This document shows positions 43,490 to 53,847 of a stretch of DNA of 64,000 nt, piece by piece. Location: contig NZ_CP129137.1 of the NCBI RefSeq assembly GCF_030406905.1, positions 1,677,001 through 1,741,000 on the forward strand. Reading direction: 5' to 3'. The position numbers and the translations under genes were made by a program. The notes beneath the pieces are model-generated. The model did not search any database, was not told the origin of the DNA, and saw only the letters and a list, made by a program, of their open reading frames with translations. The first letter of the stretch is position 1, and every line of letters starts with the position of its first letter. Source of the stretch: Streptomyces sp. HUAS CB01. Its GTDB lineage: Bacteria; Actinomycetota; Actinomycetes; Streptomycetales; Streptomycetaceae.

Positions 43490-43522
43490 GTACACAACGA
43501 TGGGTACGCCCGTACACAACGA
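43490..43522. promoter_or_regulatory. Direct repeats upstream of the SMR-tetR pair
   Basis: GTACACAACGA occurs at 43490-43500 and again at 43512-43522, a 22-bp period that is two helical turns. This suits binding of the TetR regulator to the promoter 10-45 bases upstream of the SMR start. Confidence 0.55.
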
Positions 43523-43609
43523 GACCGGGGACTCCGGCATCGTCGGGCATGCCCACGCCAGCTACCGTGTCCCGGTCAGGTGGGGACGACTGCACGGGGG
43601 GCACGGCAC

Positions 43610-44776
43610 ATGTCGGACACGATGGGGCAGGGAACGGGACCGTACGGCGGAACGCCCGGCTGGGGCGGGCCGCCGGGGTACGGCGGGGCGCCCGGGTGGG
43701 GCGGCTGGGGACCTCCCCCGGCGCCGAAGCCCGGAGTGATACCGCTGCGACCGCTCGAACTCGGCGATGTCCTGGGCGGCGCGTTCGCGACGATCGCCCG
43801 CGGCTGGAAGCAGCTCTACGGCACGGCCGTCGCCGTCTACGTCCTCGCCGCCCTGGCGGTCGGCGGGACGCTCGCGCTCGCCTACTCGGCGGTCGGCGAC
43901 CGCCTGCACGAGGTCATCGACCTCCCGCCGGGCGAGGCCCCGTCCTGGGACCAGGCACAGCCTCTGGTGGTCGCGCTCGCCTCCGTCTGGGTGTTCGCCC
44001 TCGTCGTGCTGCTCGTCTCGACGGCGGTGGTCACGGCCGCGGTACCGGCCGTCCTCCAGGACACGGTGCTCGGCCGGCCGGTCGTCTTCGGCACGGTCTG
44101 GCGCCGCGCCTGGGGAAAGGTTCCGGCGGTGCTCGGGACCGTCGTCCTCACCGGTCTGATCGCTCTCGTGCCCGTGGCCCTGATGATGCTCGGCTTCGTG
44201 GCCCTCACGGTCAGCCTGGTGACGTCGCTGGACGGCGACGGCAGCGGCGCGGGCGGGCTCGCAGCGCTCGGCTTCCTCGGGGTGCTGGCCACCGCGCCGG
44301 TCGCGACCTGGCTCTGGGTGAAGTTCAGCCTCGCCCCGCACGTCGCGGTCTTCGAGGGCCAGGGACCGATTCAGTCGATGCGCCGCTCCTGGCACCTGGT
44401 GCGCGGCGGCTGGTGGCGGATCTTCGGCATCTCGCTGCTGGCCTATCTGATGGCCGCGGCGGTCGGTTTCGCGATCCGCCAGACGGTCGACATGGCGAGC
44501 GCCGTCCCGATGGCGGGCACCGCGACCCCGGACGACGGCGAGGACATCTCCACGTTCCTCGTCGGGATGTCCGGCTGGTTCGCCCTCGCCCTGGTCGGCC
44601 AGCTGGTCGCCCAGATCGTCACCTCGACGTTCCCCCAGCTGGTGAACGGTCTGCTCTACGTCGACCAGCGCATCCGCAACGAGAACCTGGCGCCGGTCCT
44701 GGCCTCGGCCGCGGGTGCCGGCACGGGCTCGGGTACGCCGGGACCGCAGCCGCCGGCCCCGCCCGTCGTCGGCTGA
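43610..44776 (+). CDS. Multi-pass membrane protein with Gly/Pro/Trp-rich N-terminus
   Basis: The 388-residue protein starts with a low-complexity cytoplasmic segment of GWGGPPGYGG-type repeats, then LRPLELGDVLGGAFATIARGWKQLYG, a motif found at the start of glycerophosphoryl diester phosphodiesterase-associated membrane domains. Six or so hydrophobic helices follow and a Pro-rich tail ends it. MRRSWHLVRGGWWRIFGISLL is conserved in the family. The role is unknown. ATG at 43610 is the natural start; longer frames upstream are GC artefacts. A strong terminator follows. Confidence 0.8.
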   Translation: MSDTMGQGTGPYGGTPGWGGPPGYGGAPGWGGWGPPPAPKPGVIPLRPLELGDVLGGAFATIARGWKQLYGTAVAVYVLAALAVGGTLALAYSAVGDRLHEVIDLPPGEAPSWDQAQPLVVALASVWVFALVVLLVSTAVVTAAVPAVLQDTVLGRPVVFGTVWRRAWGKVPAVLGTVVLTGLIALVPVALMMLGFVALTVSLVTSLDGDGSGAGGLAALGFLGVLATAPVATWLWVKFSLAPHVAVFEGQGPIQSMRRSWHLVRGGWWRIFGISLLAYLMAAAVGFAIRQTVDMASAVPMAGTATPDDGEDISTFLVGMSGWFALALVGQLVAQIVTSTFPQLVNGLLYVDQRIRNENLAPVLASAAGAGTGSGTPGPQPPAPPVVG

Positions 44777-44825
44777 CGCGCGGAGCGGCCGACGGCTGCC
44801 GCCGCACGGACGCGCCGCCGAACAA

Positions 44826-44872
44826 GCGAACGGCCGTGCCCGCCGGGAAGACCGGCGGGCACGGCCGTTCGC
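44826..44872. terminator. Perfect 21-bp hairpin terminator
   Basis: A 21-bp stem without mismatches (44826-44846 with 44852-44872) and a GAAGA loop lie between the membrane-protein gene and the convergent suf operon. Confidence 0.9.
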
Positions 44873-44981
44873 GTGCCCTGCGGACCGCGTCGGACGATGA
44901 CGTGCCCGGAAGTGCGGGACGCTCCCCGGAGGGACGGACGGTCCGGTGCGGGATCGCGCCGTCCCCGGAGGCGTCGCGACG

Positions 44982-45377
44982 TCAGACGTTGAAGCCGAGC
45001 GCCCTCAGCTGCTCACGGCCGTCGTCCGTGATCTTGTCCGGACCCCACGGCGGCATCCAGACCCAGTTGATCTTCAGCTCGTTGACGATGCCGTCGGTCG
45101 CGGCCTTCGCCTGGTCCTCGATCACGTCCGTCAGCGGGCAGGCCGCCGACGTCAGCGTCATGTCCAGGGTCGCGATGTTGGCGTCGTCGATGTGGATGCC
45201 GTAGATCAGACCGAGGTTGACCACGTCGATGCCCAGCTCGGGGTCGACGACGTCGTACAGGGCCTCGCGGACCTCCTCCTCGGAGGCCTTCGTGCTCGTC
45301 GGCGTCGCGGCCTCGGAGGAGAAGGTCTCCTCGTCCGGCCAGTCCTTCTCCGCCGTGGTCTCGGGGTTCTCAGTCAT
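44982..45377 (-). CDS. sufT: SufT-like metal-sulfur cluster assembly factor
   Basis: The 131-residue DUF59/MIP18 protein helps deliver or mature Fe-S clusters. The core EEEVREALYDVVDPELGIDVVNLGLIY and the cysteine motif TSAACPLTDVIEDQ are typical. A charged, disordered N-terminal 40 residues precede the domain. ATG at 45377 overlaps the sufU stop (ATGA). Last gene of the suf operon. Confidence 0.9.
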   Translation of the reverse strand: MTENPETTAEKDWPDEETFSSEAATPTSTKASEEEVREALYDVVDPELGIDVVNLGLIYGIHIDDANIATLDMTLTSAACPLTDVIEDQAKAATDGIVNELKINWVWMPPWGPDKITDDGREQLRALGFNV

Positions 45378-45829
45378 GCGGTCTTCCCTTCGGACAGCGC
45401 CTGCGCCGTCGCGTCCTTCCATGCCATCCAGCTCAGGAGGGCGCACTTCACGCGCGCCGGGTACTTGGAGACGCCGGCGAACGCGACCGCGTCCTCCAGC
45501 ACCTCCTCCATCGCGTCGTCCGGCTCGATCTGGCCCTTGGACTGCATCAGCTCAAGGAACGTCGCCTGGATCTTCTGCGCCTCCGCGAGCTCCTTGCCGA
45601 CGAGCAGCTCGTTCAGCACGGAGGCGGACGCCTGGCTGATGGAACAGCCCTGGCCCTCGTAGGAGACGTCCGCGATGCGGGTGCCGTCGTACTTCACCCG
45701 CATCGTGATCTCGTCGCCGCAGGTGGGGTTGACGTGGTGCACCTCGGCGTCGCCGTCCCGCAAGCCCCGCCCGTGCGGGTGCTTGTAGTGGTCCAGGATG
45801 ACGTCCTGGTACATCGAATCAAGCTTCAC
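45374..45829 (-). CDS. sufU: SufU Fe-S cluster scaffold/sulfur-transfer protein
   Basis: The 151-residue IscU-like protein has the three zinc/sulfur cysteines NPTCGDE, GQGCSIS and VKCALLSW. The spacing between the second and third Cys is that of SufU. In Gram-positive bacteria SufU accepts persulfide sulfur from SufS. The GTG start is ten bases after sufS. Confidence 0.94.
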   Translation of the reverse strand: MKLDSMYQDVILDHYKHPHGRGLRDGDAEVHHVNPTCGDEITMRVKYDGTRIADVSYEGQGCSISQASASVLNELLVGKELAEAQKIQATFLELMQSKGQIEPDDAMEEVLEDAVAFAGVSKYPARVKCALLSWMAWKDATAQALSEGKTA

Positions 45830-45839
45830 GTCAGGCCCC

Positions 45840-47108
45840 TCAGCCGAAGAAGTTACGGACGTGCTCCAGGCCGTCGATCAGTGCGTCCACCTCGCCCGGC
45901 GTGGAGTACAGATAGAACGACGCCCTCGTGGTCGCGGGAATTCCGTACCGGAGGCACACCGGCCGTGCGCAGTGGTGGCCGACCCGGACGGCGATGCCCT
46001 GCTCGTCCAGCACCTGCCCCACGTCGTGCGGGTGGATGTCCCCGAGCACGAAGGAGATCGCCGCGCCGCGGTCCTCGGCGGTGACGGGGCCGATGATCCG
46101 CAGGTCGGGGACCTGCTGCAGCCGCTGGACGGCGTACTCGGTGATCGCGTGCTCGTGCTGCGCGATCCTGTCCATGCCGATCGCGCTCAGGTAGTCCACG
46201 GCGGCGCCGAGGCCGACGGCCTGGGCGATCGGGGGCGTACCGGCCTCGAACTTGTGCGGCGCCGGGGCGTACGTCGACGAGTGCATCGAGACGGTCTCGA
46301 TCATCTCGCCGCCGCCCAGGAACGGAGGCAGGTCCTCCAGGAGCTCCTGGCGGCCCCAGAGCACGCCGATGCCGGTCGGGCCGCACATCTTGTGGCCGGT
46401 GAAGGCCACGAAGTCGGCGCCGAGCGCCTGGACGTCCAGGGGCATGTGCGGGGCGGCCTGCGAGGCGTCGACGAGGACGAGCGCGCCGACGTCCTGCGCC
46501 CGGCGGACGATCTGCTCGACCGGGTTGACCGTCCCCAGGATGTTGGAGACCAGCGTGAAGGAGACGATCTTCGTCTTCTCCGTGATGACCTCCTCGATGT
46601 TGGAGAGGTCGAGGCGGCCGTCGTCGGTGAGGCCGAACCACTTCAGCTTCGCGCCCGTGCGCTGCGCCAGCAGCTGCCAGGGAACGATGTTGGAGTGGTG
46701 CTCCATCTCCGTGATGACTATCTCGGTCTCGCGGTCGACGCGGTAGGGCTCGTCGGCCCAGCCCAGCATGTTCGCCACGAGGTTCAGCGACTCCGACGCG
46801 TTCTTGGTGAAGATCACCTCGTCGCGGCTCGGCGCGTTGATGAAGGAGGCGACCTTGTCGCGAGCGCCCTCGTACAGTGCCGTGGCCTCCTCGGCGAGCA
46901 CGTGCACACCGCGGTGGACATTGGCGTTGTAGCGCTCGTAGTACTCGGCGAGTGCGTCCAGCACCTGGCGCGGCTTCTGCGAGGTCGCCGCGTTGTCCAG
47001 GTACACGAGCTTCCTGCCGTCGTGGACCACGCGGTCCAGGATCGGGAAGTCCTTGCGGATCGCCTCGGTGTCGAGGAGGCCAGGGAGCCCCTGGCGGGCA
47101 GGGGTCAC
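45840..47108 (-). CDS. sufS: Cysteine desulfurase SufS
   Basis: A 422-residue group II desulfurase. The PLP lysine is in DFVAFTGHKMCGPTGIG, the catalytic Cys in GHHCARPVCLRYG, and the first motif YLDNAATSQKPRQV is complete. It supplies sulfur to the SUF machinery through SufU. The GTG start overlaps the sufC stop by four bases. Confidence 0.95.
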   Translation of the reverse strand: MTPARQGLPGLLDTEAIRKDFPILDRVVHDGRKLVYLDNAATSQKPRQVLDALAEYYERYNANVHRGVHVLAEEATALYEGARDKVASFINAPSRDEVIFTKNASESLNLVANMLGWADEPYRVDRETEIVITEMEHHSNIVPWQLLAQRTGAKLKWFGLTDDGRLDLSNIEEVITEKTKIVSFTLVSNILGTVNPVEQIVRRAQDVGALVLVDASQAAPHMPLDVQALGADFVAFTGHKMCGPTGIGVLWGRQELLEDLPPFLGGGEMIETVSMHSSTYAPAPHKFEAGTPPIAQAVGLGAAVDYLSAIGMDRIAQHEHAITEYAVQRLQQVPDLRIIGPVTAEDRGAAISFVLGDIHPHDVGQVLDEQGIAVRVGHHCARPVCLRYGIPATTRASFYLYSTPGEVDALIDGLEHVRNFFG

Positions 47109-47869
47109 GCGGATACGCCACCCTTCGTGTATGCCTCGTAGCCCTCGGCCTCGAGCTTGTCGGCGAGCTCGGCACCGCCGGACTCGGCGATGCGGCCGTT
47201 CGCGAACACGTGGACGAAGTCGGGCTTGATGTAGCGCAGGATGCGCGTGTAGTGCGTGATCAGCAGGGTGCCGACCTCACCGGTCTCGCGGACGCGGTTG
47301 ACGCCCTCGGAGACGGTGCGCAGCGCGTCGACGTCGAGGCCGGAGTCCGTCTCGTCGAGGATCGCGATCTTCGGCTTGAGGAGCTCCAGCTGGAGGATCT
47401 CGTGCCGCTTCTTCTCACCCCCGGAGAAGCCCTCGTTCACGTTCCGCTCGGCGAAGGCCGGGTCCATCTGGAGACGCTCCATGGTCTCCTTGACCTCCTT
47501 CACCCAGGTGCGCAGCTTGGGGGCCTCGCCGCGGATGGCGGTGGCGGAGGTGCGCAGGAAGTTGGAGACCGAGACACCGGGGACCTCGACGGGGTACTGC
47601 ATCGCGAGGAAGACGCCGGCGCGGGCGCGCTCGTCGACGGACATCTCCAGGACGTCCTCGCCGTCCAGGGTCACGGTGCCACTGGTGATCGTGTACTTGG
47701 GGTGGCCCGCGAGGGAGTAGGCGAGGGTCGACTTGCCGGAGCCGTTGGGGCCCATGATGGCGTGGGTCTCGCCCTGCTTCACGGTCAGGTCGACGCCCTT
47801 GAGGATCTCCCGGGGGCCGTTCTCGGCCTCGACGGAGACGTGCAGGTCGCGGATTTCAAGCGTTGCCAT
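47105..47869 (-). CDS. sufC: Fe-S assembly ATPase SufC
   Basis: The 254-residue ABC ATPase has Walker A (MGPNGSGKST), the signature NEGFSGGEKKRHEI, and Walker B (IAILDETDSGLDVD). It powers the SufBCD scaffold in the cytoplasm. ATG at 47869 is seven bases after the Rieske gene. Confidence 0.97.
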   Translation of the reverse strand: MATLEIRDLHVSVEAENGPREILKGVDLTVKQGETHAIMGPNGSGKSTLAYSLAGHPKYTITSGTVTLDGEDVLEMSVDERARAGVFLAMQYPVEVPGVSVSNFLRTSATAIRGEAPKLRTWVKEVKETMERLQMDPAFAERNVNEGFSGGEKKRHEILQLELLKPKIAILDETDSGLDVDALRTVSEGVNRVRETGEVGTLLITHYTRILRYIKPDFVHVFANGRIAESGGAELADKLEAEGYEAYTKGGVSA

Positions 47870-47876
47870 GGGTGAC

Positions 47877-48194
47877 TCAGGACTCCTGGGTGACGGAGAC
47901 GAGCACATCGTCCCCTTCGATCTTTACGGGGTACACGGGGACGGGGCGCGTCGCGGGAAGGCCGGACGGCTTGCCGGTGCGGAGGTCGAAGCTGGAGCCG
48001 TGCAGCCAGCACTCGATCTGGCAGTCCTCCACCTCGCCCTCGGACAGGGAGACGTTCGCGTGCGAGCAGATGTCGTGGATCGCGAACACCTCGCCCTCCG
48101 TGCGGACGACGGAGACCGGCGTGCCGTCGAGTTCCACCCGCTTCGGGGTGTCCTCCTCCAGCTCGCTCAGCCCACAGGCGCGGACGAAGGCCAT
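47877..48194 (-). CDS. Rieske [2Fe-2S] ferredoxin in the suf operon
   Basis: The 105-residue protein is a Rieske ferredoxin with the ligand pairs C-S-H in HDICSHANVSL and C-W-L-H in ECWLHGSSFDL. Actinobacterial suf operons commonly include such a gene, perhaps as electron donor or target. It shares one base with the sufD stop. Confidence 0.93.
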   Translation of the reverse strand: MAFVRACGLSELEEDTPKRVELDGTPVSVVRTEGEVFAIHDICSHANVSLSEGEVEDCQIECWLHGSSFDLRTGKPSGLPATRPVPVYPVKIEGDDVLVSVTQES

Positions 48195-49372
48195 CAGACG
48201 GACGCCTCCAGCTCCGCCTCGATCTTGGCGATGAGGCGCTCCTCCACGTCCGGCAGACCGATCTGCTGGACCAGCTCGGCGAAGAAGCCGCGGACGACGA
48301 GGCGGCGGGCCTCGGCCTCCGGGATGCCCCGGGCCATCAGGTAGAAGAGCTGCTCGTCGTCGAAGCGGCCGGTGGCGGAGGCGTGGCCGGCGCCGACGAT
48401 CTCACCGGTCTCGATCTCCAGGTTGGGCACGGAGTCGACGCGGGCGCCGTCGCTCAGAACCAGGTTGCGGTTCATCTCGTAGGTGTCGGTGCCCTCGGCC
48501 TTGGCCTCGATGAGCACGTCGCCGATCCAGACGGCGTGCGCGTCGTCGCCCTGGAGCGCGCCCTTGTAGACGACGTTGGACTTGCAGTGCGGCGTGTTGT
48601 GCGTGACCAGGAGTCGGTGCTCCTGGTGCTGGCCCGCGTCGGTGAAGTACAGACCGAACAGCTCGGCCTCGCCGCCCGGGCCCGCGTACTCGACGCGGGG
48701 GTGGAGGCGCACGACGTCGCCGCCGAAGGTGATCACGACCGACTTGAAGGTGGCGTCGCGGCCGACGAGCACGTTGTGCTGCGAGCAGTGCACCGCCGTG
48801 TCGTCCCAGTCCTGGACGGAGACGAAGGTGACCTTGGCCCCGTCGCCGACCAGGAAGTCCACGTTGGCGGCGCGCACGGCGTCACCGGTGTGGTCGATGA
48901 CGATGACGGCCTCGGCGAAGGCGCCGATCTCGAAGACCGTGTGCCCGAAGGTGGTGCCGCCCTCGCCGTGCAGGGTGACCCGCACCGGTTCGGTCAGGAC
49001 CGTCTCCTTCGGCACCGAGACGACGGTGGCCTTCTCGAACGAGGAGAACGCCTGCGCGGCGACCCGGTCGACGGGCGTGCCCGCCTTGCCGATGCGCGCG
49101 TCGTCACGGCCGACGGACTGGACGGTGACGCCGTCGGGGGCGTTCACCTCAGCCTTGATCGAGCCGTCGGCCTTCGCGGTGCCGTCGTGGAGACCCTTCA
49201 GCCGCTCCAGCGGCGTGAACCGCCACTCCTCCTCGCGGCCGTGCGGGACCGGGAAGTCCGCCACGTCGAAGGACGGGGGCGCGCTCATGCGCGTGGCGAC
49301 GGTGGACTCCGCGGCCACCGCGATCGAGCCGGCGGTGGTGGAGCCCACCGGGATGTTCTGAGCCTCAGCCAT
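48194..49372 (-). CDS. sufD: Fe-S assembly scaffold SufD
   Basis: A 392-residue beta-helix protein, partner of SufB. DFPVPHGREEEWRFTPLERL marks the N-terminus and SGATGHASAT-like GAGHASATGRFDDEQLFYLMARGI the conserved C-terminal region with the His shared with SufB. Starts 62 bases after sufB. Confidence 0.95.
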   Translation of the reverse strand: MAEAQNIPVGSTTAGSIAVAAESTVATRMSAPPSFDVADFPVPHGREEEWRFTPLERLKGLHDGTAKADGSIKAEVNAPDGVTVQSVGRDDARIGKAGTPVDRVAAQAFSSFEKATVVSVPKETVLTEPVRVTLHGEGGTTFGHTVFEIGAFAEAVIVIDHTGDAVRAANVDFLVGDGAKVTFVSVQDWDDTAVHCSQHNVLVGRDATFKSVVITFGGDVVRLHPRVEYAGPGGEAELFGLYFTDAGQHQEHRLLVTHNTPHCKSNVVYKGALQGDDAHAVWIGDVLIEAKAEGTDTYEMNRNLVLSDGARVDSVPNLEIETGEIVGAGHASATGRFDDEQLFYLMARGIPEAEARRLVVRGFFAELVQQIGLPDVEERLIAKIEAELEASV

Positions 49373-49434
49373 GGCTGTCGTGTTGCTCGCTTCCTACGTG
49401 AGAAATCTGCGTCGCTGCGGGTGGGGCGCCGGCG

Positions 49435-50852
<1,418 letters not shown>

Positions 50853-50856
<4 letters not shown>

Positions 50857-51647
50857 GCGGGGTTCCTCCCGGCCGTGCTTGCAGATGCTTGCGAAGTGGT
50901 CTTTTCGGTGTTGCTGGTCGTGCTGGTCCTGCCGGACCCGTCGGCCGGCCGGTCGTCGGAGCGGTGGCCGGCCTTCGGGATGAAGGTCGTGCACACACCG
51001 TCGCCGTGGGCGATGGTGGCCAGACGCTGCACATGCGTGCCGAGCAGGCGGGAGAAGACCTCGGTCTCCGCCTCGCACAGCTGCGGGTACCGCTCGGCCA
51101 CATGGGCGACGGGGCAGTGGTGCTGACACAGCTGCTCGCCGACCGGTGCGTTACGCGCCGTAGCAGCGTACCCGTCCGCGGTCAACGCCTTGGCCAGAGC
51201 CTCGGTCCGCGCCTCGGGATCGGCGGCCTCCACGGCCCGGCGGTACGCCTCGGCCTGGGCCTCCATGCGGTCGCGGGCGAAGGCGGCGACGGCGGCCTCG
51301 CCTCCCGCGTTCTCCTCGATCCAGCGGAGGGCGTCGACGGCGAGCACGTCGTAGGACTGGTCGAAGGCGTCCCGGCCGCAGTCGGTGAGCGCGAACACCT
51401 TGGCGGGCCTGCCGCGGGTGCGCGCGCCGTACACGCGCTGCTCGCGGGCCACGACGACGTCGTCGGAGACGAGTGCGTCCAGATGACGGCGCACGGCCGC
51501 CTGGGTGAGTCCGAGACGGCCGGCGAGATCGGCGACGGTGGACGGGCCGTGGTCCAGGATCGACCGCGCGACCCGGTTGCGGGTGGACCGCTCCCCGGTC
51601 GCGAGCTCCTCCTGGGGGGACTCCCCCACAGCTCCGTCGTTTTTCAC
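50853..51647 (-). CDS. sufR: SufR-type Fe-S sensing transcriptional regulator
   Basis: The 264-residue protein has an N-terminal winged helix ([29 protein letters not shown]) and a C-terminal cysteine set CQHHCPVAH...PQLCEAE that fits a bound Fe-S cluster in SufR. The N-terminus is probably GTG at 51647; a longer frame to 51719 would run across the promoter. The last 35 residues are low-complexity. It leads the suf operon and likely represses it when clusters are plentiful. CAAC-N6-GTTG at 51647-51660 overlaps the start and might be its operator. Confidence 0.9.
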
Positions 51648-51719
51648 AACGCCATTGTTGCGTAATTCCCGAGAGACTGACAAGCCGCGTTCCTCCGGGC
51701 GGGCGGTGCCGTGCATCAC

Positions 51720-51733
51720 TTAGGGAAACCTAA
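51720..51733. promoter_or_regulatory. Iron-box-like palindrome upstream of sufR
   Basis: TTAGG-GAAA-CCTAA lies 73-86 bases upstream of the sufR start. The halves match the TTAGG/CCTAA arms of actinobacterial IdeR/DmdR sites, though the 4-base spacer is shorter than the usual 9. The adjacent CCTGACC may extend the site. Confidence 0.5.
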
Positions 51734-51990
51734 CCTGACCTGCGGAAACGATCATTCGTGAGATCGATTCCGTCCGGCCCCCCGCCGCCCGGCGAGGGCT
51801 CCGGGCGAGCCCTCGCACCCCCGCTGACCGGCGATTCGTCCCTCCCGAGGTGCCCGCCGCGGCCGGCCTCCGGAGGACTCCGCACCCCTCCTCCGGGGCA
51901 CCCCGCGGATGGCCGGATCCATGCCCTCCCCGGGGCCGGGACACCGCCCGGGCCCCCGGCGGCCCGTCGCCCCTCCTTAGACTGCCCGGC

Positions 51991-52917
51991 ATGAACAACG
52001 AGTCCGCCGTCCGGGTACGGGGCCTGGTCAAGCGGTACGGAGCCAGAACCGCGGTGGACGGGCTCGACCTCGACGTCCGCACCGGCACGGTCACCGCCGT
52101 CCTCGGCCCGAACGGGGCCGGGAAGACCACCACCGTCGAGACCTGCGAGGGCTACCGGCGCGCCGACGCCGGCACGGTCCGCGTCCTCGGCCTGGACCCG
52201 GTCTCCGACGCCGCCCGGCTGCGCCCGAGGATCGGGGTGATGCTGCAGTCCGGCGGCGTCTACTCGGGCGCCCGCGCCGACGAGATGCTGCGCCACATGG
52301 CGAAGCTGCACGCCCACCCCCTCGACGTGGACGCCCTGATCGAACGTCTCGGCCTCGGCTCGTGCGGCCGCACGACGTACCGGCGGCTCTCCGGCGGACA
52401 GCAGCAGCGCCTGGCACTCGCCATGGCCGTCGTGGGCCGCCCCGAACTGGTCTTCCTGGACGAGCCGACCGCCGGTCTCGACCCCCAGGCCCGCCGCGCC
52501 ACCTGGAACCTGGTGCGCGAGCTGCGCGCCGACGGGGTGACGGTCGTGCTGACCACGCACTTCATGGACGAGGCCGAGGAACTCGCCGACGACGTCGCGA
52601 TCATCGACGCGGGCCGGGTCGCCGCCCAGGGCACCCCAGAGCAGCTGTGCCGCGGCGGCGCCGAGAACACCCTCCGCTTCACCGGCCGCCCCGGCCTGGA
52701 CCTCGGATCCCTGCTGAAGGCGCTGCCGGACGGCACCGCGGCGGCCGAGCTGACGCCGGGCGCGTACCGGATCAGCGGCACCGTCGACCCGCAGCTGCTC
52801 GCCACCGTCACCTCCTGGTGCGCGCAGCACGGGGTGATGCCGGACGGCATCTCGGTCGAACGCCACACCCTCGAGGACGTCTTCCTGGAGCTCACGGGGA
52901 AGGAGCTGCGGTCGTGA
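51991..52917 (+). CDS. ABC transporter ATP-binding protein (drug-export type)
   Basis: The 308-residue ATPase has Walker A (LGPNGAGKTTT), signature RRLSGGQQQRLALAM, and Walker B (LVFLDEPTAGLDPQ), and the extra C-terminal domain of DrrA/NatA-like exporters. ATG at 51991 is natural; the longer frame from 51850 is not coding. Overlaps the permease start by four bases. Confidence 0.92.
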   Translation: MNNESAVRVRGLVKRYGARTAVDGLDLDVRTGTVTAVLGPNGAGKTTTVETCEGYRRADAGTVRVLGLDPVSDAARLRPRIGVMLQSGGVYSGARADEMLRHMAKLHAHPLDVDALIERLGLGSCGRTTYRRLSGGQQQRLALAMAVVGRPELVFLDEPTAGLDPQARRATWNLVRELRADGVTVVLTTHFMDEAEELADDVAIIDAGRVAAQGTPEQLCRGGAENTLRFTGRPGLDLGSLLKALPDGTAAAELTPGAYRISGTVDPQLLATVTSWCAQHGVMPDGISVERHTLEDVFLELTGKELRS

Positions 52918-53732
52918 CCGCTGAGGTGACCACGGACAGGACGTCCGGCGGGCCGGACTCGCCCGGGAGCACGGGCCGGTACGCCCCGAGGCCGGGCGGC
53001 GCGCCGGTCGTGCGGATGATCGCGGCGCAGGCGGCGCTGGAGACGCGGATGCTGCTCCGCAACGGCGAGCAGCTGCTGCTGACGGTGGTCATCCCGTCAC
53101 TGCTGCTGGTGCTCTTCTCGACGGTCGACATCGTCGACACGGGAGAGGGCCGGGCCGTGGACTTCCTCGCACCCGGCGTCCTGGCGCTGGCCGTGATGTC
53201 CACCGCGTTCACGGGACAGGCGATCGCCACCGGCTTCGAGCGCCGCTACGGCGTGCTGAAACGCCTCGGCGCCTCCCCGCTCCCCCGGTGGGCCCTGATG
53301 ACCGCCAAGACGCTCTCCGTCCTGGTCACGGAGGTCCTGCAGGTCGCCCTGCTGACGCTGATCGCCTTCGGGCTCGGCTGGTCGCCGCGGGGCGGTCCGG
53401 TCGCCGTGGCTCTGCTGCTGGTCGCCGGCACCGCGGCCTTCTCGGGCCTGGGTCTGCTGATGGCGGGCACGCTCCGGGCCGAGGCGACGCTCGCCGCGGC
53501 CAATCTGGTCTTCCTGCTGCTGCTGGTCGGCGGCGGGGTGATCGTGCCGCTGGACAGGTTCCCGGACCCGGCGCAAGCGGTCCTCGCGCTGCTGCCGATC
53601 TCCGCGCTCTCCGACGGGCTGCGCGACGTGCTCCAGCACGGCGCGGCCCTGCCGTGGGGCGATCTGGGGATCCTGACGGGCTGGGCGGTGCTGGGACTCG
53701 CGGCGGCGGCGCGGTTCTTCCGCTGGGAATGA
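52914..53732 (+). CDS. ABC-2 type transporter permease
   Basis: A 272-residue membrane protein with six predicted helices and the ABC-2 pattern: FLAPGVLALAVMSTAFTGQAIATGFERRYGVLKRLGASPLPR near the second helix. Together with the preceding ATPase it forms an exporter; substrate unknown. GTG at 52914 overlaps the ATPase stop. Confidence 0.9.
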   Translation: MTAEVTTDRTSGGPDSPGSTGRYAPRPGGAPVVRMIAAQAALETRMLLRNGEQLLLTVVIPSLLLVLFSTVDIVDTGEGRAVDFLAPGVLALAVMSTAFTGQAIATGFERRYGVLKRLGASPLPRWALMTAKTLSVLVTEVLQVALLTLIAFGLGWSPRGGPVAVALLLVAGTAAFSGLGLLMAGTLRAEATLAAANLVFLLLLVGGGVIVPLDRFPDPAQAVLALLPISALSDGLRDVLQHGAALPWGDLGILTGWAVLGLAAAARFFRWE

Positions 53733-53847
53733 GCCGGTCCGGGCCGCGCCGGGAAGGAGCCGGTCAGGGCCGCTCGCCGAGCCCTGTGACGAATCCCCGG
53801 GGGGCCCTCGTGAAAACACGCACAAGCACCCCTCTACGATAGTCGCC

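Noticed and set aside
42380..43610. Long open frame fused upstream of the 388-residue membrane protein
   Set aside because: It runs antisense through tetR and the SMR gene with no coding features; the real start is ATG at 43610.
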